Positions 1 through 9,591 of a stretch of DNA of 64,000 nt are shown piece after piece. Under the pieces are notes generated by a model. It did no database searches, had not been told where the DNA came from, and was given only the letters and a program-made list of their open reading frames with translations. The translations under genes and the position numbers were made by a program. Positions within the stretch are counted from its first letter, which is position 1, and the number at the start of each line of letters is the position of its first letter. This stretch comes from Marinomonas algarum (GTDB lineage: Bacteria; Pseudomonadota; Gammaproteobacteria; Pseudomonadales; Marinomonadaceae): the NCBI RefSeq assembly GCF_020532605.1, contig NZ_JAJATW010000003.1:62001-126000 (forward strand). Direction: 5' to 3'.

Positions 1-92
1 GTGTTTAACTTGATGTACTGCTTATCTTGCGGTTGTTCGCCTGGCACATAAGGGTCAAGAGAAGCGATTTTATCTGTCCAAAAACGACTCAT
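1..92 (-). CDS. hisC: Histidinol-phosphate aminotransferase, N-terminal fragment (cut by window edge)
   Basis: Only the first 30 codons are in the window. They read MSRFWTDKIASLDPYVPGEQ and continue with a segment ending in KLN. The stretch LDPYVPGEQP followed by (I/V)KLN is the characteristic start of HisC-type class I/II PLP aminotransferases, which transaminate imidazole-acetol phosphate in histidine synthesis. The start ATG is at 90-92. The catalytic lysine and the rest of the fold lie outside the window, so the family call rests on the N-terminal signature alone. Related HisC2/aromatic aminotransferases share it. The gene points away from lysS's terminator and is a separate unit. Confidence 0.7.
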   Translation of the reverse strand, partial: MSRFWTDKIASLDPYVPGEQPQDKQYIKLN

Positions 93-104
93 GGATGCTC
101 CGTT

Positions 105-149
105 GTACGTTAATAATGGTACGTAATAATAGAGGTACGTGATAATAGA
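105..149. repeat. Short degenerate tandem repeat upstream of hisC-like gene
   Basis: Three near-identical units of about 14-16 bases beginning GTACGT and containing (T)AATAAT occupy 105-149. The last two, 118-133 and 134-149, differ by a single base. The repeat lies just upstream of the hisC-like start codon. No function is evident. Replication slippage is the simplest explanation. Confidence 0.6.
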
Positions 150-153
150 GAGT

Positions 154-185
154 AAAACAAAATAAGGCCTCAAAAGAGGCCTTAT
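154..185 (-). terminator. Rho-independent terminator after lysS
   Basis: A perfect 10-bp stem (162-171 with 176-185) has a 4-base A/T loop. On the minus strand it is followed by a T-rich run (TTTTGTTTT). It sits about 40 bases past the lysS stop and ends the prfB-lysS unit. Confidence 0.8.
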
Positions 186-224
186 AAATACATTAAAATG
201 AATCAGTCACTGTCCGGCCTAGGA

Positions 225-1727
225 TCAGTCCTGAGGCTTCATATGTGGAAACAATAAAACATCACGGATAGACGGCGCATCGGTGAACAACATCACCAAA
301 CGGTCGATACCGATACCTTCGCCCGCTGTTGGCGGCAAGCCGTATTCTAGGGCATTGATGTAATCCGCATCGTAATGCATGGCTTCGTCGTCACCGGCGT
401 CTTTTTCTTCGACTTGACGCTTGAAACGTTCCGCTTGGTCTTCTGGATCATTTAACTCCGAGAAACCATTGGCAATTTCACGACCACCGACAAAGAATTC
501 AAAACGGTCGGTAATAAAATCATTGTCGTCGTTACGACGTGCAAGCGGCGATACTTCCGCTGGGTATTCAGTAATAAAGGTCGGTTGATCAAGTTTGTGC
601 TCAGCCGTTTCCTCAAAGATTTCTGTCCACAACTTGCCCAAGCCCCAAATCGGTTTCACATCGATTTTTAGGTTCTTAGCCACCACAGTGGCTTTTTCGA
701 TGGTACTAACATCGTCCGCGGTCAGTTCTGGGTTGTAATGCAAAATCGAATCCAACATGGTCATGCGAACAAACGGCGCGCCGAAGTCGTATTCTGAGCC
801 TTGGTAAGTGACGGTTGTTGTACCCAATACCTTCTCAGCCACTTCACGCAACATGGCTTCGGTAAGATCCATCAAATCTTTGTAGTCGGCGTAGGCTTGG
901 TAGAATTCGATCATGGTGAATTCTGGGTTATGGCGCGTCGACGTTCCTTCGTTACGGAAGTTACGGTTGATCTCAAACACACGTTCAAAACCACCCACCA
1001 CCAAACGCTTCAAATAAAGCTCAGGCGCAATACGCAAGTACATGCTCATGTCCATGGCATTATGATGCGTGATAAAAGGACGCGCTGTTGCACCACCAGG
1101 GATGGTCTGCAACATAGGCGTTTCCACTTCCATAAAGCGACGATCTTCTAAGAAACGACGGATCGTAGAGATGATTTTTGAACGTACTTGAAAGGTCTCG
1201 CGAGACTCTTCGTTCACAATCAAATCCACATAACGCTGACGATAGCGCATTTCCATATCGGCCAAACCGTGATGTTTATCCGGTAAAGGACGCAAAGATT
1301 TGGTTAGCAATTGCGCTTCTTGCATATCAACGTACAAGTCGCCTTTCCCTGACTTATGCACAGGGCCTGTTACACCAATGATATCGCCTAGATCCCAAGT
1401 CTTTTGCTCAGCAAGTAACTCAGGGCTCAATACTTTACGGTTGATGTACGCTTGAATCTGACCCGTCATGTCCTGTAGCAACATAAACGCACCACGGTTA
1501 CGTACAATACGTCCTGCGATACTGACCACATGATTCTTTTCTTCTAAAGCAGGCTTTTCAATCTCACCCAACTCGGTCTGAAGATCGGCGGCATACGCGT
1601 CTGGACGAAAGGTATTTGGAAAAGCATTACGCTCTGTGCGGATCGCCGCCAGCTTGTTGCGACGCTCTGCCACCAAACGATTATCATCGGTTTGTGCTGT
1701 GGATTCTGTATTTTTTTCGTTAGCCAT
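225..1727 (-). CDS. lysS: Lysyl-tRNA synthetase, class II
   Basis: The 500-residue product is the usual length for bacterial class II LysRS. It charges tRNA-Lys with lysine in the cytoplasm. An OB-fold anticodon-binding domain occupies roughly residues 60-165 (VSIAGRI, the GDIIGVTG region). The class II catalytic core follows, with motif 2 around [14 protein letters not shown] and motif 3 GIGIDRLVM near the C-terminus. The N-terminus is the usual charged, poorly structured extension. It lies 77 bases downstream of prfB on the same strand, the prfB-lysS arrangement known from enterobacteria, so co-transcription is likely. A strong terminator follows. Nothing looks damaged. Confidence 0.97.
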   Translation of the reverse strand: MANEKNTESTAQTDDNRLVAERRNKLAAIRTERNAFPNTFRPDAYAADLQTELGEIEKPALEEKNHVVSIAGRIVRNRGAFMLLQDMTGQIQAYINRKVLSPELLAEQKTWDLGDIIGVTGPVHKSGKGDLYVDMQEAQLLTKSLRPLPDKHHGLADMEMRYRQRYVDLIVNEESRETFQVRSKIISTIRRFLEDRRFMEVETPMLQTIPGGATARPFITHHNAMDMSMYLRIAPELYLKRLVVGGFERVFEINRNFRNEGTSTRHNPEFTMIEFYQAYADYKDLMDLTEAMLREVAEKVLGTTTVTYQGSEYDFGAPFVRMTMLDSILHYNPELTADDVSTIEKATVVAKNLKIDVKPIWGLGKLWTEIFEETAEHKLDQPTFITEYPAEVSPLARRNDDNDFITDRFEFFVGGREIANGFSELNDPEDQAERFKRQVEEKDAGDDEAMHYDADYINALEYGLPPTAGEGIGIDRLVMLFTDAPSIRDVLLFPHMKPQD

Positions 1728-1804
1728 GATTTGCTATCTACTCTTTTCAATATTCTTAGTGAGGAACGGTGCGTAACAGGTCTCATCAACCCTTGAAGGG
1801 ACAG

Positions 1805-2900
1805 CTAAAGTCCCTGTTTTAAACTGGCAATAATAAATTGATCTAAATTGCCATCAAGCACCGCGCCCGTGTTTGAGGTTTCCACGCCCGTGCGTAAATC
1901 TTTAATGCGTGACGCATCCAATACATAAGAGCGAATCTGACTGCCCCAGCCGATATCAGACTTACTGTCTTCTACTGCTTGCGCGGCTTCTGTGCGTTTC
2001 AACATTTCAAATTCGTACAATTTGGCACGAAGTTGTTTCATGGCGAAGTCACGGTTAGCGTGTTGTGAACGCTGATTTTGACACTGCACCACAATACCCG
2101 TTGGCACGTGGGTAATACGAACCGCCGAGTCGGTGGTGTTAACGTGCTGACCACCCGCACCAGAAGAACGGTACGTATCGGTACGAATGTCCGCTGGGTT
2201 AATCTCGATGTCCACATTGTCGTCGATTTCAGGCGATACAAACACCGAAGCAAACGAGGTATGTCGACGGTTACCGGAGTCGAAAGGCGATTTACGCACT
2301 AGACGGTGCACGCCCGTTTCCGTACGCAACCAGCCAAAGGCGTATTCGCCTTCAAAACGAATAGTCGCCGATTTAATGCCTGCGACGTCTCCGGCCGACA
2401 CTTCCATCAGTTCGACTTTAAAGCCTTTATCCTCGCCCCAACGCAAGTACATGCGCAGAAGGATATTGGCCCAATCTTGTGCTTCGGTACCGCCGGAGCC
2501 GGATTGAATATCTAGGAAGGCGCTGTTCTCGTCCATTTCATTGGAGAACATACGACGAAATTCCAGCTTCGCCAGTTGATCGTCTAACGCGTCCAACTCC
2601 AGTTGCACCGCCTCGACAGAATCAACATCATTCTCTTCAACCGCAATGTCCAACAACTCCTGAGCGTCGTTAACGCCAGACTCCATGTTGTCTAACGTCT
2701 CGACAATGGCTTCCAATGACGAGCGTTCGCGGCCTAATTTTTGTGCGTAGTCTGGGTCGTTCCAAATGGCTGGATCTTCCAGTTCGCGGCTGACTTCCTC
2801 TAAGCGTTCTTTCTTTGACTCATAGTCAAAGATACCCCCGTAGAGTGAGGGCGCGGGCAGAGAGGTCTTTTATCTTAGAAAGTATCGGGTTTATTTCCAT
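1805..2900 (-). CDS. prfB: Peptide chain release factor 2, with programmed +1 frameshift
   Basis: RF2 recognises UAA and UGA stop codons and triggers peptide release. The gene is in two frames. A first segment of 24 codons starts at the ATG at 2898-2900 and runs into an in-frame TGA at 2826-2828. The second segment resumes one base later at 2827 with GAC and runs to 1805, giving a full protein of 364 residues, close to the E. coli length. The join is the classic RF2 autoregulatory site: LRGYL is encoded up to the shift and D-Y follows. The SPF tripeptide (KSPFDSG) that reads stop codons and the GGQ peptidyl-hydrolysis motif (SGAGGQHVN) are both present. The second segment on its own would wrongly look like a 303-residue protein starting inside the gene. 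lysS follows downstream. Confidence 0.96.
2825..2840 (-). promoter_or_regulatory. RF2 programmed frameshift site
   Basis: On the minus strand the site reads CGGGGGTATCTTTGAC. An internal Shine-Dalgarno-like G-run lies 3 bases before the slippery CTT, which is followed by an in-frame TGA and then C. This matches the conserved bacterial prfB recoding element. When RF2 is scarce the ribosome slips +1 and makes full-length RF2. Confidence 0.96.
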
Positions 2901-3044
2901 ATTGGCGTCAATTTGCTATAAACAGTGTGGATTAAGATGATTCGGAATTGTAACGAATTTACTCACAGCATAAAATGCCATTCGCTACCCAATGATGGAA
3001 AAACAGACCATTTTTTGTGGGCCTTGCTATCAAATGGAGTCAAT

Positions 3045-3344
3045 ATGGACAAACCAACCGTTACCGTCGCAATACTCGGACAAAGTTATAAAATTAATTG
3101 CCCCAAAGGGCACGAAGCTGACTTAAAAGAAGCCGCCGAGTATTTGAACAATCAAATGCGTGAGATCAAAGCCAGCGGAAAAATTGTTGGCCTTGAAAAA
3201 ATTGCCGTGCTGGCGGCATTGAATATTACTCACGATATGCTATCAAACCAGAAATACGCTCGTGCTAATGAACAACAGTTGCGAGAACTGACCTCACAGC
3301 TTGATTCGGCTTTAACACATCAAACGAAGCTGGTTAATGAATAA
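3045..3344 (+). CDS. zapA: Cell division protein ZapA
   Basis: This 99-residue protein bundles FtsZ protofilaments at the division ring. The N-terminal half (VTVAILGQSYKINCP) is the ZapA globular domain. The C-terminal half is a long helix that forms the tetrameric coiled coil. I chose the ATG at 3045 because a GGAG ribosome-binding site lies just before it. Longer in-frame starts upstream add non-conserved sequence. It is divergent from prfB and is followed by the 6S RNA gene and fau, the order widely conserved in gammaproteobacteria. Confidence 0.93.
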   Translation: MDKPTVTVAILGQSYKINCPKGHEADLKEAAEYLNNQMREIKASGKIVGLEKIAVLAALNITHDMLSNQKYARANEQQLRELTSQLDSALTHQTKLVNE

Positions 3345-3461
3345 TCACCTGTGGCGTACTCTTTAAGCACATTTTTTGATTGCAAGCGGAGAACACGAAT
3401 TTTCTTCATACACCGTCGCAAACAAGCCAGTCTAACGGGTGATTTACGTTATAAATTACTC

Positions 3462-3467
3462 TATACT
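3462..3467 (+). promoter_or_regulatory. Probable -10 box of the 6S RNA promoter
   Basis: TATACT lies 6 bases before the inferred 5' end of the 6S RNA. The -35 region is weak (GTGATT-like), so only the -10 box is annotated. Confidence 0.5.
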
Positions 3468-3473
3468 GCCATC

Positions 3474-3652
3474 TGTTTCCTGGGTTGTTCGAAGCGGCTT
3501 AACGCCCTTGAGCCTATGAGTAATACCCCGGAACGAGCCTGCTGGTTTGGTGTGCATGTCCGTGCGTCGGAAAGCCTAAAGAATCACAGCTCTTTCCACC
3601 TTGAACCACTGGGTTCAAGGCCAATAGCCGAAACGGCAACTTGGGAAACACC
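3474..3652 (+). ncRNA. ssrS: 6S RNA
   Basis: The region between zapA and fau folds as 6S RNA, which binds the sigma-70 RNA polymerase holoenzyme and tunes transcription in stationary phase. The 5' TGTTTCC (3474-3480) pairs with GGAAACA at 3644-3650, and the closing stem continues inward (TGGGTTGTTCG with CGGCAACTTGGG). The 3' arm contains the hallmark 9-bp hairpin CCTTGAACC-ACT-GGTTCAAGG (about 3599-3620), nearly identical to the E. coli element. The central part is a long imperfect open-complex-like bubble. Ends are inferred from the closing stem and the -10 box and may be off by a few bases. Confidence 0.92.
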
Positions 3653-3655
3653 TTT

Positions 3656-4258
3656 ATGACTTCTCACCTTAATGCCAGACAAACCCTTCGTAGAAAATTA
3701 CGTCAAGCCAGAAGAAGCCTTACGGCGCAGCAACAAGAAAACGCTGCTCACGCTTTATTGATAGACCTTCCCCAGCGTCTTGTCGCACTCAGCAAAACCT
3801 CCAACACCAGTATTCAGTCTGTACGAAAAGTGGCCTTGTATCTGTCAAACGACGGTGAAATCTCTCCGCACCTTTTGTGTGAGTATTTTTGGCAACAGGA
3901 TATACAAACCTACTTACCTGTTATTAACGACAAACAGCTGACCTTTGCTCTGTATTCCAAAGACACACTCTGGCAAGAAAATAAATTTGGCATCAATGAG
4001 CCGCTTACTAACGACACTATTTCAGGCCATGAGCTAGACATGGTATTCCTGCCGCTCGTTGGCTTTGATCAACAAGGTGGGCGTTTAGGTATGGGAGGAG
4101 GATTTTATGATCGAACCTTTGCGAATAAAAAAGCCAACACACCTCCATTACTGATTGGCTTGGCCCATGAGTGCCAAGAGGTCAAACGCTTACCCATTGA
4201 GGGCTGGGATGTCCCTTTGCAGGCCATCCTCACCCCAAAACACATCATTTTCCCTTAA
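3656..4258 (+). CDS. fau: 5-formyltetrahydrofolate cyclo-ligase
   Basis: This 200-residue enzyme of the 5-FTHF cyclo-ligase family uses ATP to convert 5-formyl-THF to 5,10-methenyl-THF and so recycles the storage folate. The conserved C-terminal signature is clear: DMVFLPLVGFDQQGGRLGMGGGFYDR, with the nucleotide-binding G-rich loop at its end. The basic N-terminus (RQTLRRKLRQARRSL) is also typical. The ATG at 3656 begins only a few bases after the 6S RNA 3' end, so gene and ncRNA are probably processed from one transcript, as in E. coli. The stop codon overlaps that of the convergent barrel gene by four bases (TTAA). Confidence 0.92.
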   Translation: MTSHLNARQTLRRKLRQARRSLTAQQQENAAHALLIDLPQRLVALSKTSNTSIQSVRKVALYLSNDGEISPHLLCEYFWQQDIQTYLPVINDKQLTFALYSKDTLWQENKFGINEPLTNDTISGHELDMVFLPLVGFDQQGGRLGMGGGFYDRTFANKKANTPPLLIGLAHECQEVKRLPIEGWDVPLQAILTPKHIIFP

Positions 4259-5667
4259 AAGACAAAACTGTAACCGGCGGAGAAATACGCACCACTGTTA
4301 CCTTCATCATTTTCTGGTGCGTACGCCACATCAAAATCTAATCGACGATAAAAGGTTAAGCCGGCGGTGTAGTAGTTTAACTCGCTTCCGGCCAAATTCT
4401 TTCTCACACCAACCCGCATCCCGGGCAACACCCAATTACCACTGAAATACGACAAGGACACCACCGCCCATTGATATTCGTCGCCAAGTGGGTCAAGAAT
4501 GGGGTTCGCATCATAAGACGCGGCTAAAGAAAAATGCTGATCCTTGCTTTTTAGCGCAGCATCTAAGGTAACTTGTGACTCCATTTTATAGGTTTCATTT
4601 AATTCAATTGCCCCCTTATTGGACAAGCGCAAGCGCGCCTCACAACTGCTCTGATCCGCGGTAGGCAAACCGGAACAATTCGATACCATGCTGTTATAAT
4701 CGAACTCCGGCTCGTTGACATTCGCAATGGACGCACCCAGCTGATAATTGCGACCGGTTAAGATCACCCCCAAATCTAAAGAGACGTTCGATGACACCGA
4801 CTCTCGACCTAAGAAAAAGTCACCATAGGAAACACTCGGATCTTCATCTTCCGTTAGCACAGTGACTTTTTGATCCAAAGAAAAACGATGGAAATTCAAT
4901 CGTCCACCCACAATCAGTGCACTGCTGGTGCTACGGGAAACCATTTCACTGTACCCCAAACTGACACGGAAATCGGAAGCACGTTTTAGATACAGGGAAG
5001 TATCCGACTCAATATCAATATTGCTCGTGTCAACGCTGTTCAATCCCGAGGCCGTTGTTATCGCTTCTAAGTCCTCTACACCCGTCAATGTCAGTTCGTC
5101 AGCAATAATATCTGCTCGCCCTACCAGAGAAGCACCAGCGTCCAATGTGAAAACACCTCGTCGACGAGTTTTGTAAATGATCGGCATGAACGGTGCTTGC
5201 GCTGTGGTGGAAAATTTCACATAGGTGGTCTGACCGATGTCGGAAATAATAGTATCCGACTGATCTAAAGAACCATTGATGTCCGCTAACACTTCATCAA
5301 TTTTTGCAACTGTAAAGGCGTCAGGGTCAGACGCAACAGCGGCCTGTGCTTTGATTGAATCAATGTTAATACGTTGCTCAAAGTCTTCATCAAATATGTC
5401 GTCCAACTCATCCAGCTTGTCGTTAATATCACCGACACCGCCGCCTTCCACACCTATTCCTACAGGGCCAATAAAGCCGACACGAAAGCCTTGTAGGTTG
5501 GCCATAAAATAAGACGATGCCGGATTTGCGCCTGCTGTGGATAACGCATGGCGATTTCCATAACTGCCAAGCACCGTACTAGAGCCAATCGGCTGGTAGA
5601 TATAGGAGGATGCCATCACCGAGGAACTCAGCAGACCTACCCCAAAAATCGTCAAATATGTTTTCAT
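4255..5667 (-). CDS. TraF-family (TraF_2-like) outer-membrane beta-barrel protein, copy 1
   Basis: The 470-residue product has a clear signal peptide (MKTYLTIFGVGLLSSSVMAS). Near the start are the family features YQPIGSSTVLGSYGNRHALSTA and ANPA. A helical, acidic insert of about 80 residues (roughly 75-155) precedes a body rich in alternating strands. The last residue is phenylalanine (AGYSFVF), the usual BAM recognition signal of outer-membrane barrels. A cysteine pair (NCSG...SCEA) probably forms a loop disulfide. The family is often labelled conjugal transfer TraF, but no conjugation genes lie nearby. I infer an outer-membrane protein of unknown function. The start at 5667 follows from the signal peptide. 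The next gene upstream is a paralogue. Confidence 0.8.
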   Translation of the reverse strand: MKTYLTIFGVGLLSSSVMASSYIYQPIGSSTVLGSYGNRHALSTAGANPASSYFMANLQGFRVGFIGPVGIGVEGGGVGDINDKLDELDDIFDEDFEQRINIDSIKAQAAVASDPDAFTVAKIDEVLADINGSLDQSDTIISDIGQTTYVKFSTTAQAPFMPIIYKTRRRGVFTLDAGASLVGRADIIADELTLTGVEDLEAITTASGLNSVDTSNIDIESDTSLYLKRASDFRVSLGYSEMVSRSTSSALIVGGRLNFHRFSLDQKVTVLTEDEDPSVSYGDFFLGRESVSSNVSLDLGVILTGRNYQLGASIANVNEPEFDYNSMVSNCSGLPTADQSSCEARLRLSNKGAIELNETYKMESQVTLDAALKSKDQHFSLAASYDANPILDPLGDEYQWAVVSLSYFSGNWVLPGMRVGVRKNLAGSELNYYTAGLTFYRRLDFDVAYAPENDEGNSGAYFSAGYSFVF

Positions 5668-5794
5668 TTTGCACTCATGCCTATTGGTTTCACGACGTTT
5701 TTTGTTCAGTATAAAATCAGACCACAAAAAAAGCCGAGAACCTAGTGCGTTGTCAGCTTTTGCGTTATTTCTTTTTGAACCGTCTTATAGGTTA

Positions 5795-7078
5795 TTAGAA
5801 AGCGGTATCATAACCGATAGAGAAATAGCCGCTACGAGGTAACTCATCACCCTCTTCGTCTTCTACTGTGTCCAATGCCACAGCCAGATCAATGTTTAGA
5901 CGCTTCAAGATGGTCAAACCAAATGTGGCGTAACTCAATTCCGTGCCTGCCATGTTTTGGCGCATACCCACGCGAATACCAGGAAGGAAGTGAGAATCAC
6001 CGTAGTAAGAAAGAGACGTTGTAGCCCACTGGTACTCATCGCCAACAGCGTCTTGTACCGCGTTGGTGTCGTAAGACATACCAATAGTAAACTGTTTACC
6101 TTTAGTGGAAATCGCAAAATCTACCGTGCTTTGCATTTCCATCACGTATTTATCAGATGCATCCAACTTGCCTGCAGAAACCAAACTAGACGCATCATTA
6201 CAGCTTTGCGTTCCACAAGTTTGATCGATAATCGCCCCATCAAATTCAGGCTCGTTGATATTGGCAATAGTTAAACCCGCTTGGTAGTTGTTTGATACCC
6301 ACAAAACACCCAAATCCAAGCCAACGCCCGTACTGCTGACGGCGTCGTCAGAAATGGAATCAGAAATGGCATCGCCAGCATCTACATCATCATCCGACAA
6401 AGAAACTGAAGCTCGCCCCATGGAAATATCATGCAGATTGGCTTTCACCCCACCAATCAGCATGCCTTTTTCGTGTTCCCACATGGATTGGCTGTAACCA
6501 AAGCCAATTTGTAGGTCAGTGGCGGTTTGAGCGTAAAAAGAGCTTTTGGTTGTTAACCCATCGTTGGTACTGTTAACTTTAACATCACCTGCCAACAGAC
6601 TTCCTTTAGCGACACCAGATAAGCTGGCATCAATCATGAAGGCACCACTGTTTTTAGTCTTGTAAATCACCGGCATAAAAGGAATTTGCATGCTGGCAGT
6701 GGTTTTGATGTAAGCGGTATCACCTATACCATCAAGTATTTCATTCGCTCTATTCAAAGCGGAGTTCGCTTCATTAAAGTCTGTATAAGTGGCATCTAAA
6801 AGATCTTCAACTTCTTCTACTTGGTCCCCCAAGTCACTCACGTCGCCCATTTCAACACCAATGCTCAGTGGCCCCAAGATGCCAAAGCGGAAGCTGTCAT
6901 CCACCTCTTGATTAACCACGATAAAAGGCGCAGCAGGGTTTGCGAATGCCGTCGACAAAGCACGTTGGTTTGGCGCATTACTCAAGGTAAAGCTGGAACC
7001 TGTCGGTTGGTTAACCGGCATGGCGGCAAACAAAGCAGTGCTGAACAAACTGGTTGAAACCAAAACGAGCTTTTTCAT
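5795..7078 (-). CDS. TraF-family (TraF_2-like) outer-membrane beta-barrel protein, copy 2
   Basis: This 427-residue paralogue of the gene at 4255-5667 shares the same plan: signal peptide (MKKLVLVSTSLFSTALFAA), PVNQPTGSSFTLSNAPNQRALSTA followed by ANPA, an acidic helical segment of heptad character (about 75-120), the shared block PFMP(V/I)IYKT, a cysteine pair (TCGTQSCN) and a C-terminal phenylalanine (SIGYDTAF). Both copies also share DEYQWA(T/V)(T/V)SLSY and LPG(I/M)RVG(M/V)R. The pair most simply arose by tandem duplication and then diverged considerably. It is transcribed first; copy 1 follows after about 130 bases. Function is unknown; the conjugation label is not supported here. Confidence 0.8.
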   Translation of the reverse strand: MKKLVLVSTSLFSTALFAAMPVNQPTGSSFTLSNAPNQRALSTAFANPAAPFIVVNQEVDDSFRFGILGPLSIGVEMGDVSDLGDQVEEVEDLLDATYTDFNEANSALNRANEILDGIGDTAYIKTTASMQIPFMPVIYKTKNSGAFMIDASLSGVAKGSLLAGDVKVNSTNDGLTTKSSFYAQTATDLQIGFGYSQSMWEHEKGMLIGGVKANLHDISMGRASVSLSDDDVDAGDAISDSISDDAVSSTGVGLDLGVLWVSNNYQAGLTIANINEPEFDGAIIDQTCGTQSCNDASSLVSAGKLDASDKYVMEMQSTVDFAISTKGKQFTIGMSYDTNAVQDAVGDEYQWATTSLSYYGDSHFLPGIRVGMRQNMAGTELSYATFGLTILKRLNIDLAVALDTVEDEEGDELPRSGYFSIGYDTAF

Positions 7079-7244
7079 GATCGTGTCCTTTTTAGGGCAA
7101 AGAGAGTAAATAAACAGCAATAAATCATCACAGAATAAATAATTGTATACGCATTATTTGCATATTTCATATATAGGACAGGAAAATAAGCCATTAACAA
7201 CAGAAAAATCACAGAAACAGCGAAAAAATACCGTATTTAAAAGT

Positions 7245-7281
7245 AAAAAAGCGGTGAGACCTTTCATTAGTATTACCGCTT
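7245..7281 (-). terminator. Terminator after the kds operon
   Basis: AAGCGGT (7249-7255) pairs with ACCGCTT (7275-7281). Read on the minus strand, the hairpin is followed by TTTTTTAC. It lies just past the kdsB stop. Confidence 0.6.
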
Positions 7282-7303
7282 ATAAACACGCATTATTACG
7301 CTG

Positions 7304-8104
7304 CTAGGGTGTTATTAATGGCAGTTGGTGACGGAGCTTTTCTAAATCCTCCGGTGTGTCTACCCCATGCGTTGGTAAGTCTTGCGTAATAGCCACCTGC
7401 ACCTTGATGCCTTGATGCAAGAAACGCAGTTGCTCAAGTTTTTCCCAGCGCTCTAACGGCGACATAGGCAAATCGGCATAACGCGCCAATAAACTGGCTC
7501 GGTAAACATACAATCCCACATGGCGCAACGCAGGAAAATCACTCGGTAACACCCCTATTCTATGGGAGTCGTCATTAAAGCCATCACGATCCCATGGCAT
7601 TGGAGAGCGGCTAAAATAAAGCGCTCGCTGATGGTCGTCGCACACCACCTTGACCACATTAGGGTTAAAGAAGTCGGCTTTATCCTCAATGGGACAAGCA
7701 ATGGTCGCCATTTCCGCGTCTTGATCATTGTTCAATGCCAAAACGCCAGCGTGAATAAGCTCAACCGGCAAAAAGGGTTCATCACCTTGCACATTTACGA
7801 CAATGTCACCCCCTTGCCAGCCCATTTTCTCTGCGACTTCTGCAAGACGCTCTGTACCATTTTCATGATCATCCCGTGTCATCACCACAGACGCACCGAA
7901 CTCAATGGCGGCTGTTTGGATGGTGTTATGATCCGTTGCAATCGTGACGGACTGAGCGCCAGCCTTCAGTGCTAATTCGTACACCCATTGCAATACTGGC
8001 TTACCACCAAGGTCTGCCATCAATTTTTGTGGAAAACGTTGGGACGCGTATCGGGCAGGAATCACGATGTGAAAATTCGGTAATGATGTATTGCTTGTGC
8101 TCAT
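7304..8104 (-). CDS. kdsB: CMP-KDO synthetase (3-deoxy-manno-octulosonate cytidylyltransferase)
   Basis: This 266-residue cytidylyltransferase activates KDO with CTP to give CMP-KDO, the donor for lipid A-KDO assembly. The N-terminal nucleotide-binding signature IPARYASQRFPQKL (residues 15-28), the Mg-binding region VNVQGDEPF, and the later SRSPMPWDRD and HVGLYVYR blocks all match KdsB. It is the last gene of kdsD-kdsA-kdsC-kdsB. Its ATG shares one base with the kdsC stop (TAATG), so translation is probably coupled. Confidence 0.96.
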   Translation of the reverse strand: MSTSNTSLPNFHIVIPARYASQRFPQKLMADLGGKPVLQWVYELALKAGAQSVTIATDHNTIQTAAIEFGASVVMTRDDHENGTERLAEVAEKMGWQGGDIVVNVQGDEPFLPVELIHAGVLALNNDQDAEMATIACPIEDKADFFNPNVVKVVCDDHQRALYFSRSPMPWDRDGFNDDSHRIGVLPSDFPALRHVGLYVYRASLLARYADLPMSPLERWEKLEQLRFLHQGIKVQVAITQDLPTHGVDTPEDLEKLRHQLPLITP

Positions 8105-8685
8105 TATTTTTCAAACTCCGGTTGTTGCGCAAGTTCATAGGCGCTTTCAAGAGACATGCGTGTCGCTAAAATCATGTCTGCCACTTCTCTTGCCACGCCT
8201 TCCCCTGCGGCCTTGCTGAGTACAATCGAACAGTGTCGTTTTACTAACACATGGGCATCCGCTGGGCATAAAGCCACACCAACCAGTGGCATCACCTGCA
8301 AATCAATCACATCATCGCCCACATAGGCCGCCTGGCTTGGGTCAATCCCCAAGCGCGCGACCAATTCCGCAAATGCCGCGGCTTTGTTATGACAACCTGG
8401 GTAAAAGTGTTCGACTTTTAAGTCTTTCATACGCTGGCGAAGTGGCGCAGAGTCTTTTGCGGTAATCACCGCCACACTCACGCCCCACCTAGGCAATAAC
8501 TTCATTGCAACACCGTCTTTGACATTAAAGCGTTTGATGGTTTCACCCTGTTCGGTATAAAGCAGACGCCCATCCGTTAAAACGCCATCCACATCAAATA
8601 CCACCAGCTTGAGGACTTTTAATGCATCAAGCCACTCAGGTGACTGGCTCAATACGGGATAGGAAGACAGAAAATCCGTGTCCAT
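8104..8685 (-). CDS. kdsC: KDO-8-phosphate phosphatase (HAD family)
   Basis: This 193-residue HAD-superfamily phosphatase of the small KdsC type removes phosphate from KDO-8-P. The catalytic motif FDVDGVLTDG (Asp31 nucleophile, Asp33 general acid) is intact, as are the second motif (VAVITAKDS) and the acidic motif (YVGDDVIDL). It has no cap domain, as expected for the tetrameric KdsC group. It sits between kdsA (3-base gap) and kdsB (1-base overlap), which fixes its substrate better than sequence alone. Confidence 0.94.
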   Translation of the reverse strand: MDTDFLSSYPVLSQSPEWLDALKVLKLVVFDVDGVLTDGRLLYTEQGETIKRFNVKDGVAMKLLPRWGVSVAVITAKDSAPLRQRMKDLKVEHFYPGCHNKAAAFAELVARLGIDPSQAAYVGDDVIDLQVMPLVGVALCPADAHVLVKRHCSIVLSKAAGEGVAREVADMILATRMSLESAYELAQQPEFEK

Positions 8686-8688
8686 GCG

Positions 8689-9591
<903 letters not shown>

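Noticed and set aside
1805-2716. prfB as a broken or truncated gene
   Set aside because: The interruption is the known RF2 programmed frameshift and both segments are intact.
3351-3659. 102-residue reading frame between zapA and fau
   Set aside because: It lies over the 6S RNA, whose secondary structure and conserved hairpin explain the sequence better.
4255-7078. Conjugative element suggested by TraF-family names
   Set aside because: No relaxase, coupling protein, pilus or type IV secretion gene is present; the proteins look like outer-membrane barrels.
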